From Poseidonocella sp. HB161398 (lineage in GTDB: Bacteria > Pseudomonadota > Alphaproteobacteria > Rhodobacterales > Rhodobacteraceae): a stretch of 64,000 bases of DNA. Numbering within the stretch: the stretch's first letter is position 1; each line of letters begins with the position of its first letter. The position numbers were made by a program, and so were the translations under genes. Below are positions 1-7,443 of the stretch, piece by piece. The stretch is taken from NCBI RefSeq assembly GCF_005870025.1, contig NZ_VATA01000039.1:1-64000 (forward strand), given 5' to 3'. The notes below the pieces were generated by a model that was not told where the DNA came from, made no database searches, and saw only the letters and a list, made by a program, of their open reading frames with translations.

Positions 1-1
1 G

Positions 2-1189
2 CTGAAGGAGAAGTTCCCGCAGACGCGGTTCCACTACATGTGGCACAACTACATGCCGCTCTGCCCGCAGATCGAGCTGCTCTACCAGAACCGCTTCGAC
101 TGCACCGATTACGAGGGCGGGCGGAAATGCCAGGGTTGCATCGCGGGCTTCCACACGCGCGAGCAGCTGATCGTGCCGCAGCGCTTCGGGTCGTCGCTGG
201 AATTCGCGCGGCTCTCGGGGCGGCCGCTGGGGAATTTCCTGTTCGGCGCGGGGATCGGCGCCTACAAGGTCGCGCAGGCCTGCGTGTTCTTCGCCAAGGA
301 CCTGCGCCGGTCCGTGCGCGGCGCCTTCTCGAAGAACGAGGGCGTGCCGGTGCGCGGCCGCGGCTTCCAGTCGGTCGATGTCGCGGCCGAGGGGCCCGGC
401 CCCTCGGGGCGCTCGCTGGAGCTGCTGGCGCAGAAGGGCGGGGACTACCGCGCCTGGCGCGAGCTGAACACGGCGCTGCTGAACCGCTTCGACAGCCACA
501 TGTGCGTGTCGCAGCTGGTCGCGGACACGATCACCGGGCTCGGCATGCTGCCCCACAAGGTCCATGTCACGCCGCTGGGGATGGATCTGCACGCCACCCC
601 GGCCGAGATGCGCAAGCGCGCCGCGGCGAAGCCGAAGCACGAGCGGATGCGGATTTCGTTCATCGGCTACGGCATCCCCTCGAAGGGGCTGCCCTTCGTC
701 ACCGAGGCGCTGATGAAGGCCGACCTGCCGGTGCTGAAGGAGAAGGCCGAGCTGGTGATCTACGCCCGGCTGGGCGATCACGACATGCTCAAGCTCGCGC
801 CCCTGACCGAGCGCTTCGCCGATGTCCGCGTCGTGCAGGGCTACGAGCGCAAGGACCTGGCGAAGATCGCGTCGGATATCGACCTGAATATCGTCCCCTC
901 GATCTGGCGCGAGACCTACAACCAGGTCGCCTACGAACTCATGTGCCTCGGCACGCCCTCGCTGCTGTCCTCGACGGTCGGACTGGGAATGTTCTATGGC
1001 AACCACCCCGATTTCGTATTCCGGTCTGGAAGTCAGGCCGATTTTGTTGCAAGGCTCGGACGGATCGTGGCGACCCCGAGCCTGCTCGAGGAGTTCTGGC
1101 ATTCTCCACCGGAGCTTCCGACCATGGACCAACATATCGCTATGGCCCTTGCAGCAATGCAGGGCGGCAAGAGGAATGAAGCAGCATGA
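2..1189 (+). CDS. Glycosyltransferase (GT4-like), 5' end outside the window
   Basis: The reading frame is open from the first bases, so the gene begins upstream; 395 residues are visible, with the first ATG in the window at position 38. The C-terminal half looks like a retaining GT-B transferase: a stretch reading VSQLVADTITGLGMLP then HVTPLGMD at the linker, then SFIGYGIPSKGLPFVTEAL (start of the nucleotide-sugar-binding domain), and a conserved end segment IWRETYNQVAYELMCLGTPS near residue 305 that holds the acidic residue usually contacting the donor sugar. No signal peptide or membrane helix is visible. The stop overlaps the next start by 4 bp (ATGA), so it is translationally coupled to the sulfotransferase. 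Role in surface polysaccharide assembly is inferred from that neighbour; donor and acceptor are unknown. Confidence 0.85.
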   Translation: MKEKFPQTRFHYMWHNYMPLCPQIELLYQNRFDCTDYEGGRKCQGCIAGFHTREQLIVPQRFGSSLEFARLSGRPLGNFLFGAGIGAYKVAQACVFFAKDLRRSVRGAFSKNEGVPVRGRGFQSVDVAAEGPGPSGRSLELLAQKGGDYRAWRELNTALLNRFDSHMCVSQLVADTITGLGMLPHKVHVTPLGMDLHATPAEMRKRAAAKPKHERMRISFIGYGIPSKGLPFVTEALMKADLPVLKEKAELVIYARLGDHDMLKLAPLTERFADVRVVQGYERKDLAKIASDIDLNIVPSIWRETYNQVAYELMCLGTPSLLSSTVGLGMFYGNHPDFVFRSGSQADFVARLGRIVATPSLLEEFWHSPPELPTMDQHIAMALAAMQGGKRNEAA

Positions 1190-1827
1190 GTAGATCCTCG
1201 GCAATCATTGTCAAAGGAACCCCCCGCCTGGAGGGTCCGCGGACCTATATCGTGTTCGGGGACATGCGCGGCGGCACAACGATGATCGGCGGCGTCATGC
1301 GGGCGCTTGGCATCTTCATGGGCGAGAACATCAACGAGGACAACCAGGAGAGCTTCCAGTTCAACGGTCCCTCGGTGCAGGACATGCGCGACTCGATCGA
1401 CGCGAACAACCAGAACCACCAGGTCTGGGGCTGGAAATTCCCGCATGCCGCCGACTATCTCGACCATGTCTGGGACAAGATCCGCAACCCGCATCTGGTC
1501 TGCGTCTTCCGCGATCCGGTGGCCAATGGCCGCGGCTGGAACCGCTGGCATCCGATCGGCCAGATCCAGGCCGTGCAGCAGTGCCTCCTGCGCCAGCAGA
1601 AGAACCTGAACCTGATCTCGCTCCGGAACTGCCCCTCGATCCTGATCTCCTACGAGAAGGCCGAGCGCCACAAGGCGGAGTTCCTGACCGAGCTTTCCGA
1701 GGTGATCGGCATCGAGCCCGATCACGAACGCTTCGACTACCGCGGCTTCATGGCCGCCGAGAGCTACAAGAAGCTCGCCGACTACGTGATCGACCCGGCT
1801 GCCGAGAAGGCCGTCCAGCCCGAGTGA
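1186..1827 (+). CDS. Sulfotransferase-family protein
   Basis: 213 residues. The N-terminus carries a loop FGDMRGGTTMIGGVM (about residues 25-39) that matches the 5'-phosphosulfate (PAPS) binding loop of sulfotransferases, and CVFRDPVANG near residue 106 corresponds to the 3'-phosphate binding strand/Arg region. Length is at the short end for the family. Start ATG overlaps the upstream glycosyltransferase stop by 4 bp, so the two are probably made together. A polysaccharide-modifying role (sulfating a glycan built by the partner) is inference; other PAPS-dependent acceptors are possible. Confidence 0.75.
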   Translation: MSRSSAIIVKGTPRLEGPRTYIVFGDMRGGTTMIGGVMRALGIFMGENINEDNQESFQFNGPSVQDMRDSIDANNQNHQVWGWKFPHAADYLDHVWDKIRNPHLVCVFRDPVANGRGWNRWHPIGQIQAVQQCLLRQQKNLNLISLRNCPSILISYEKAERHKAEFLTELSEVIGIEPDHERFDYRGFMAAESYKKLADYVIDPAAEKAVQPE

Positions 1828-1834
1828 CCGGTCG

Positions 1835-1857
1835 CGGCGCCCGCTATCCGGGCGCCG
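1835..1857. terminator. GC hairpin between convergent genes
   Basis: Arms CGGCGCCCG and CGGGCGCCG, a perfect 9-bp stem with a CTATC loop, sit 8 bp after the sulfotransferase stop and 21 bp from the stop of the convergent agmatinase gene. There is no T-tract on either side, so efficiency as an intrinsic terminator is uncertain. Confidence 0.45.
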
Positions 1858-1878
1858 CCTGCCGCTTCCGGCCGGGGC

Positions 1879-2832
1879 TCAGCCCGCGGCCATGACGCAG
1901 AGGATCTCGAAGAGCAGCGAGGCACCGAGCCAGGCGGTGGCGCTGCCCAGGTCGAAGGGCGGGGCGACCTCGACCAGATCCGCCGCGGCCAGCCGCACCC
2001 CTGCCAGTTCCCGCACCACCTGCAGCGCCTGGAAGCTCGTCGGCCCGCCGACCTCGGGCGTGCCGGTGCCCGGCGCGAAGGCGGGATCGACGAAATCGAT
2101 GTCATAGCTCAGATAGGCCGGCCGCGTGCCGAGGATCTCGCGCGCCTCGGCCATCACGTCGGGAATGCCGCGGGCGAAGAGCTCTTCGACGGTGACGATC
2201 CGGATGCCGGCCGCTTTCGCGAAATCGCGGTCCTCGCTGTCGCCCACCGTGCCGCGGATGCCGATCTGGATCATCCGCGCGGGGTCGATCAGGTTCTCCT
2301 CCACTGCGCGGCGGAAGGGCGTGCCGTGGGTGAATTTCTCGCCGCCGAAATAGCTGTCGTTCAGGTCGGTATGGCTGTCGAACTGGATGAAGCCCAGCGG
2401 GCCGTCCTTGGCCACGGCGCGCAGGATCGGCAGCGAGCTGAGATGGTCGCCCCCGGCGGTCAGCGGGCGCAGCCCGGCCGACAGCGCGCGGCCGTAGAAG
2501 GCGGTGATCCGCGCCATGCTGTCTTCCAGGTTGGACGGGTTCGGCGGCACGTCGCCCAGATCGGCGCAATTCACCGCCTCGAACGGGCGCAGCCCCGACA
2601 CGGGGTGCTGCGCGCGCACCATGGTCGAGGCGTCCCGCAGCGCCCGCGGCCCGTGCCGCGCGCCGGGGCGGTTGGTGGTGCCGCCGTCCCAGGGCACGCC
2701 GATCAGGCCGATATCGACTTCGGCGATCCGGGGATCGTCGAGACCGAGATGCGGCAGGCGCATGAAGCTGGGCACCCCGGCAAAGCGCGGCAGGTCGAAG
2801 GCCGAGACGGGGGTGAAATCGGAAGCGGGCAT
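1879..2832 (-). CDS. speB: Agmatinase-family ureohydrolase
   Basis: 317 residues, usual length. Manganese-site motifs of the arginase/agmatinase family are in order: GGDHLSSL (about 127-134), FDSHTD (about 151-156, where the family usually has DAHxD), FTHGTPFRRA, and SYDIDFVDPAFAPGTGTPE (about 243-261). The two metal-bridging Asp of the last motif and the His of GGDH are present. Family chemistry is hydrolysis of a guanidino group to urea plus an amine; agmatine to putrescine is the commonest assignment in Rhodobacterales, but guanidinobutyrate or guanidinopropionate cannot be excluded. It stands alone on the minus strand, divergent from nothing obvious; about 100 bp separate it from the phosphoesterase. 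Confidence 0.8.
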   Translation of the reverse strand: MPASDFTPVSAFDLPRFAGVPSFMRLPHLGLDDPRIAEVDIGLIGVPWDGGTTNRPGARHGPRALRDASTMVRAQHPVSGLRPFEAVNCADLGDVPPNPSNLEDSMARITAFYGRALSAGLRPLTAGGDHLSSLPILRAVAKDGPLGFIQFDSHTDLNDSYFGGEKFTHGTPFRRAVEENLIDPARMIQIGIRGTVGDSEDRDFAKAAGIRIVTVEELFARGIPDVMAEAREILGTRPAYLSYDIDFVDPAFAPGTGTPEVGGPTSFQALQVVRELAGVRLAAADLVEVAPPFDLGSATAWLGASLLFEILCVMAAG

Positions 2833-2929
2833 CGTGGGGACCTCGTTATCGGCGCCGGAGGGGCGCGGCCGCGGCCACCCTGCGGAATTCCGTCCGCCGC
2901 GGCAAGTGCGGGCCAGGATCGGCCCGGGA

Positions 2930-3706
2930 TCAGGCCGGATCGGGGGCGCCGGCGGTGCGGAATTCCGGCTCGCGCCCGGGCACCAGCCGCACCGCCGTCA
3001 GCCCGCCGCCCAGATAGGCGCCGCTGTCGATGGCGATCCGCGTGCCCTCGATCCGGGCGGGGCGGGTGATGACATGGCCATGGACCACCCAGGGCGGCGC
3101 GCTGCGCCGGTGGCGGTAGAACTCGCGGCTGCCCCAGATCAGCTGTGCCGGATCCTGGCGCTCGGCGCTGCGCCGTGTCTCCCAGGCGGCATGGACCAGC
3201 ACCACGTCGCCGGACAGCACGTAGAGCGGCCGCGCCCCGAGCCAGCCGGTGCGTGCGGTACCGACCGCGCGGCGGGCGGCGGTGCGGAGATCCTCCAGCG
3301 CGCCCGGGGCCAGACCCTCCGCGGGCGGAACCTCGAGCCCGAAGCTCTGCAGCGTCTGCACCCCGCCATTGGCCAGCCAGCGCCCGCCCGGGTCCTCGCC
3401 CGCGAGGAAGTCGAGCATCATCCGCTCGTGATTGCCCGTCAGCACCTCGACCCGGTCCGGCTGCGCCCCGGCCAGCGCCATCAGCCGGTCGATCACCGCG
3501 CGGCTGTCCGGCCCCCGGTCGACCACGTCGCCCAGGAAGACCAGCCGCGTCTCGGCATCGAGCCAGGCGCCGATCAGCTCCAGCAATTCGCCGAGCCGGT
3601 CATCGCAGCCATGGATGTCGCCGACGGCCACAAGCGGCGTATCGGGGCCGGGCAGGGGCGGCGCCCCGGTGCGGCGCAGCAGCCGTCCGGTGAAGCTCCG
3701 GATCAT
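2930..3706 (-). CDS. Metallophosphoesterase (PP2A/ApaH-like)
   Basis: 258 residues from the chosen ATG, which follows an AAAGGA ribosome site by 6 bases; a start 15 codons upstream would lack one. Calcineurin-like motifs are all present: VAVGDIHGCDDRL (about 28-40), FLGDVVDRGPDSR (about 58-70), TGNHERMM (about 92-99) and VVHGHVI (about 208-214). These ligate two metal ions. Members act as serine/threonine phosphatases or diadenosine-tetraphosphate hydrolases; the sequence alone does not decide. Cytoplasmic, no signal peptide. Confidence 0.8.
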   Translation of the reverse strand: MIRSFTGRLLRRTGAPPLPGPDTPLVAVGDIHGCDDRLGELLELIGAWLDAETRLVFLGDVVDRGPDSRAVIDRLMALAGAQPDRVEVLTGNHERMMLDFLAGEDPGGRWLANGGVQTLQSFGLEVPPAEGLAPGALEDLRTAARRAVGTARTGWLGARPLYVLSGDVVLVHAAWETRRSAERQDPAQLIWGSREFYRHRRSAPPWVVHGHVITRPARIEGTRIAIDSGAYLGGGLTAVRLVPGREPEFRTAGAPDPA

Positions 3707-3908
3707 CAAGGGTCCTTTCGATCTGCCGCGACAGGCTATCGCGCGCGGCATGCAGGGGTAAAGCTAAGGGCAAATGCGCAATTTTCCATGGCAAAGGACC
3801 GCCGGAATCCGGCCGTTGCGGCGAAGCCACTTGCGCGGCCGGTCCTGGCCGGCGACAGCAGCGCTCGGCACAGACCCAATGCAACGAAGAACAACCAGAG
3901 GCAGCAGC

Positions 3909-4109
3909 ATGAAACGAGTACTTCCCGCCGTCCTGTGCGGCGCGGCGCTTTTCCTTGGCGGATGCGCGTCGCTGAACGAGACCGAGCGCACGCTGGTCGG
4001 CGGCGGCGCCGGGCTGGTCCTGTCCGCCCCGCTGGGCATCTCGCCGCTTCTCGGCGCCACGGCCGGCGCGGCGGCAGGGCTCTTCTCGGACGATATCCTC
4101 GGCTACTGA
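3909..4109 (+). CDS. Small lipoprotein, 66 aa
   Basis: A typical lipoprotein signal, basic MKR then a hydrophobic run ending in the lipobox FLGGC (Cys at about residue 19), followed by only about 47 mature residues. The mature part is Gly/Ala-rich (GGGAGLVLSAPLGISP ... GATAGAAAGLF), a glycine-zipper-like pattern often seen in small outer-membrane lipoproteins. The ATG at 3909 is chosen because it begins exactly at the signal peptide; a longer frame upstream reads as non-coding. Function unknown. Confidence 0.7.
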   Translation: MKRVLPAVLCGAALFLGGCASLNETERTLVGGGAGLVLSAPLGISPLLGATAGAAAGLFSDDILGY

Positions 4110-4116
4110 GCCCGGC

Positions 4117-4569
4117 TCATCCCGCGCCGCCCCGGCGGGCGTCGCGGATTTCCTGCTGGCGCAGCGGCAGCTTGTCGATCACGCGGGTCAGCTCGCGCAC
4201 GTCCCAGGGCGCGGGCTTGCGCAGCTCCACCCGCCCGTCCTTGGCCACTAGCACCACCGAGAAGCCGCGCGGGCGCAGGCTCTTGCGCAGCGGGCCGCCT
4301 GCGGCGGGATCGGTATCGGTCAGCACGACCACGTCGCGCTCGGCCAGTGCGCCGGGGCGGTCGCGCAGCATGTCCATCTGCAGCATGAAGCGCGGATCAT
4401 CGGGCGTGTCGGCGAAGACCACCACCGGGCGCTTCACCCACAGGAATTCGGCAAGCTCCGCCGGTCCCTCGATGAAGATGCCGTCATCGGCGGCAGCCGT
4501 GACAGGGGCCATGGCGGGGGCGAGGGCGAGGGCGGCGGCGGCAAGCAGGGCGCGGATCTGGCAGGTCAT
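4117..4569 (-). CDS. Secreted DUF4174-like protein
   Basis: 150 residues. A Sec signal peptide is evident (MTCQIRALLAAAALALAPAM ... cleavage near VTAAA-DD, about residue 26). The mature part, with RPVVVFADTPDDPRF, then LRDRPGALAERDVVVLTDTD and a C-terminal GFSVVLVAKDGRVELRKPAPWDVRELTRVIDKLP, follows the thioredoxin-fold-like DUF4174 pattern, but no CxxC is present, so no thiol redox activity is implied. Convergent with the small lipoprotein, 7 bp apart. Role unknown; periplasmic. Confidence 0.65.
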   Translation of the reverse strand: MTCQIRALLAAAALALAPAMAPVTAAADDGIFIEGPAELAEFLWVKRPVVVFADTPDDPRFMLQMDMLRDRPGALAERDVVVLTDTDPAAGGPLRKSLRPRGFSVVLVAKDGRVELRKPAPWDVRELTRVIDKLPLRQQEIRDARRGGAG

Positions 4570-4682
4570 GCCACTGATATAGGCACTCCCTGTTCTGAAA
4601 CGAAAGACAAAGCCGCGTCAGGTACCGGACATTCACGCTCGGTCACATTGCATTGCAACGGTATTCCGGCATAACCGGCACC

Positions 4683-5363
4683 ATGTCGATCTGGTCCCGC
4701 ATTGCCCAAGCCCTGTCCGCCCTTGCTTCCGGCGAACCGCTCGCGCGGCTGTTCGAGCGGCTGCGCACGCCGCCCGAGCGCTCGGTCGCCTTCACCATCG
4801 CGGTGATTGCGCTGGGGGCGAAGATGGCCAAGGCCGACGGGCACGTCACCCGCGACGAGGTCCGCGCCTTCCGCCGGGTCTTCCTCATCCCGCCGGGGGA
4901 GGAGGAGAATGCCGCGCGGGTCTTCAACCTGGCCCGCCAGGACGTGGCCGGCTTTGCCGACTACGCCCGCCGCGTGCGCGCGATGTTCGGCGCGGGCGAC
5001 CCGGTGCTCTTCGACCTGATGGAGGGGCTCTTCTACATCGCCGTGGCCGATGGCAGCTACCATCCCGAGGAAGAGGACTTCCTCGCCCGGGTGGCGGAGA
5101 TCTTCGAGATCGGCCAGCGCGAGTTCCGCGCCATGCGGGCGCGCTTCGTCGAAGGGGCGGAGCCCGATCCCTATGACGTGCTGGGCGTCGATCCCGGCGC
5201 GCCCATGCCCGAGATCCGCTCGGCCTGGCACCGTCTGGTGCGCGAGAACCACCCCGACCGGATGATCGCCCGCGGCGTCCCCGAGGAGGCGGTGAAGCTG
5301 GCCGAGAGCCGCCTGATCGCGATCAACCGCGCCTGGGAGGAGATCTCGGACCGCGCCGCCTGA
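4683..5363 (+). CDS. TerB-domain plus J-domain protein (DjlA-like)
   Basis: 226 residues. Residues about 35-145 form a TerB-like helical domain (IAVIALGAKMAKADGHVTRDEV ... FYIAVADGSYHPEEEDFLARV). Residues about 162-225 are a J domain, PYDVLGVDPGAPMPEIRSAW, with the HPD tripeptide (NHPDRM) needed to stimulate DnaK ATPase. Classical DjlA has an N-terminal membrane helix; none is visible here, so this is probably a soluble co-chaperone. The start at 4683 is chosen because upstream codons look non-coding; no clear ribosome site is seen. Ends 8 bp from the convergent ppx. Confidence 0.8.
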   Translation: MSIWSRIAQALSALASGEPLARLFERLRTPPERSVAFTIAVIALGAKMAKADGHVTRDEVRAFRRVFLIPPGEEENAARVFNLARQDVAGFADYARRVRAMFGAGDPVLFDLMEGLFYIAVADGSYHPEEEDFLARVAEIFEIGQREFRAMRARFVEGAEPDPYDVLGVDPGAPMPEIRSAWHRLVRENHPDRMIARGVPEEAVKLAESRLIAINRAWEEISDRAA

Positions 5364-5371
5364 CGCGACCG

Positions 5372-6907
5372 TCAGCCGGTCGCGATCGATTCGGGCGAGA
5401 GCACCGTCACCTCGGCCTCGAGCGCCTTCGCCAGCGAGTTGAACCGCGCCTCGGCCACCTCGCCGAAAAGCGGCAGCGTATGGCTGGAAAGGTGCAGCAC
5501 CAGCCGTTTCGCCGCCGGATCCCAGTCGAGCCGCCCCATGTCCTGGCCGCCGCCCAGCGTCAGCATCGCCCCGAAGCGCAGCGCGCGGCCGAGGATCTCC
5601 GCCTCACGCACCTCCTCGTCGGAGATCAGCGGGCGCAGCGCGTCGAAGCGGCTGCCCGCGCGGCTGTTCTTGTAGCGGTGCAGCAGCGCCAGCCCGAGGA
5701 ACACCCGCTCGCCATGGCTCAGCCCGCCCATATTGGCCCGCGCGGCATAGTCGAAGCAGACCTCGGCGCGGTAGTCGGGATGGCTGCGCCAGCTGACGTC
5801 ATGCAGCAGCGCCGCCGCCTTGATGATCCGCAGCCGCGCGCGGGTGGCGCCGGGGAAGAGCTCGCGCACATAGCGGTAGAGGCTGGTGCCGAAGCCGGGC
5901 ACGCGGGCCGAGCTCATCTCGGCATGGCGGCAGGATTCGATCAGCGGATCGGCGCTGCGCAGCGCCTCGGGCATCTCCTCGTAGAGCAGCCCCTCGCGCA
6001 GCCCGTAGGCCGAGACGAAGAGCTCGTCGGGCTCCATCACCTTCAGCAGGCCGCGCAATACTTGGCCCGCCATCGGCAGGAGCGCCATCCGGTCGCCCGA
6101 GATCCCGGCCTTCTTGCGCAGCGCATAGGGGTCGGCACTGTCGATCAGGTCGAGCGTCTCGGTGAGCCCCTCGCGCTCCAGCCGGTATTCGTGCAGCACC
6201 TGCAGCGGGTAGTCGCGGCGGATCATGTCGATCTTGGCGATGGCGCGCCAGGAGCCGCCGACCAGGTAGAGCCGTCCGGGATCGCCCGGCATCGCCTTGC
6301 GCAGCCGCCCGAGCTGCTCTTCGACCCGCGCGCGCACCGCCTTCTCGGAGCCGAGCCGCGCCAGCGCCAGCGGCCCGAGCGGAGAGGTGTCGCGCCAGCC
6401 GATCTTGCCGGCGGAGACCTCGGCCAGCTCCATCGAGGAGCCGCCGATGTCGCAGACATGGCCCGAGGCCTCGGGCCAGCCCAGCAGCACGCCCTGCGCG
6501 GCCAGCCGCGCCTCGTCGGCGCCGTCGATGACCTTCAGGTCGAGCCCGGTCTTCGCCAGGATCTCGTCGCGGAACGCCGGTCCGTCCTCGGCCACCCGCA
6601 TCGCGGCGGTGGCGACGGCAAGCATCGGCGTGATGCCGAGGCTCTCGCCGATATGCTGGAAGCGGCGCAGCGCCTCGAGGGCGCGCCGCTTGCCCTCGGG
6701 GTTCAGCCGGCCGGTCTCGCCGAGATCGCGGCCGAGGCCGCAGAGCACCTTTTCATTGAAGAAATAGGCCGGAGAGCGGGCGACCCCGTCGAAGATGACG
6801 AGCCGCACGGAGTTCGAGCCGACATCGACGACGCCGACGCGGGACAGGCGCTGCACATCGGCGGGATCGACCGGCGGCGGCCCGAAGAAGCCTGGATCAG
6901 ATGACAA
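5372..6907 (-). CDS. ppx: Exopolyphosphatase / GppA family phosphatase
   Basis: 511 residues. The N-terminal ASKHA phosphate-binding motifs are present: VVDVGSNSVRLVIFDG (about 25-40) and VCDIGGSSMELAEV (about 146-159). The C-terminal part contains an HD-like helical region (KAAALLHDVSW, SHGERVFLGLALLHRY). Enzymes of this family remove terminal phosphate from polyphosphate or convert pppGpp to ppGpp. ppk lies upstream on the same strand, as is common in alphaproteobacteria, but here a 536-bp gene-free spacer separates them, so ppx may have its own promoter. Confidence 0.9.
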   Translation of the reverse strand: MSSDPGFFGPPPVDPADVQRLSRVGVVDVGSNSVRLVIFDGVARSPAYFFNEKVLCGLGRDLGETGRLNPEGKRRALEALRRFQHIGESLGITPMLAVATAAMRVAEDGPAFRDEILAKTGLDLKVIDGADEARLAAQGVLLGWPEASGHVCDIGGSSMELAEVSAGKIGWRDTSPLGPLALARLGSEKAVRARVEEQLGRLRKAMPGDPGRLYLVGGSWRAIAKIDMIRRDYPLQVLHEYRLEREGLTETLDLIDSADPYALRKKAGISGDRMALLPMAGQVLRGLLKVMEPDELFVSAYGLREGLLYEEMPEALRSADPLIESCRHAEMSSARVPGFGTSLYRYVRELFPGATRARLRIIKAAALLHDVSWRSHPDYRAEVCFDYAARANMGGLSHGERVFLGLALLHRYKNSRAGSRFDALRPLISDEEVREAEILGRALRFGAMLTLGGGQDMGRLDWDPAAKRLVLHLSSHTLPLFGEVAEARFNSLAKALEAEVTVLSPESIATG

Positions 6908-7443
6908 GTGCTTGCATTTCCGTTTGTGCCAATCCGCTGACTACCTAGGGCCATTCGCCGGTCCGACGCAACCTCGCCGTCCGTCCTGCGACGCAGGGGC
7001 ATGGCACAGGGCGCCTCGAACATCCGCCGCAGCGTCTCGCAGCGGTTGGCGGGCTGGCGCCGTCGAGCGGGGCGCGCGCGGCCGGGACGGCGGCGGCGCC
7101 GCGAACCTCGCCGCCATCGCGATAGCGGAGACGGGCGCCGGGCCGAGACCACGGTGACGGGTCGCTGCGCCGGCCGGTTTCCTCGACACTCTCCCGCGCC
7201 GCCGCGCCTTCGGCGGAACCGCCCGGCTCGATCCTGCTGCCGGGCAGGGCGGGCCGCCTGGCCTTCTGCCGCATCCGGACGAGAAACGCCGTCTCTCTCC
7301 GGGGGCGGGCAATGCGCCGGTCCCGGCAAGCCCCGGCGGAGGGCGGGCCGCAGAACCCGGTTGCAGGCCGTCGCGTTCTCCTGCCGCAGCGAGACCGCGG
7401 GACCTGCCGCCGGAGGCCCCCGCCGACGCGGGGGCGGGCCGGG
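6908..7443. other. Gene-free GC-rich spacer between ppk and ppx
   Basis: Open frames here are low-complexity Arg/Ala/Pro/Gly strings with no domain and no ribosome site. The only element I can point to is the hairpin at 7416-7435 just behind ppk. The promoter of ppx presumably lies near the 6908 end. Confidence 0.6.
7416..7435 (-). terminator. Hairpin after ppk
   Basis: GCCCCCGC and GCGGGGGC form a perfect 8-bp stem with a 4-base loop, 8 bp after the ppk stop. No T-tract follows, so it may be a weak terminator or an mRNA 3'-end stabiliser. Confidence 0.4.
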
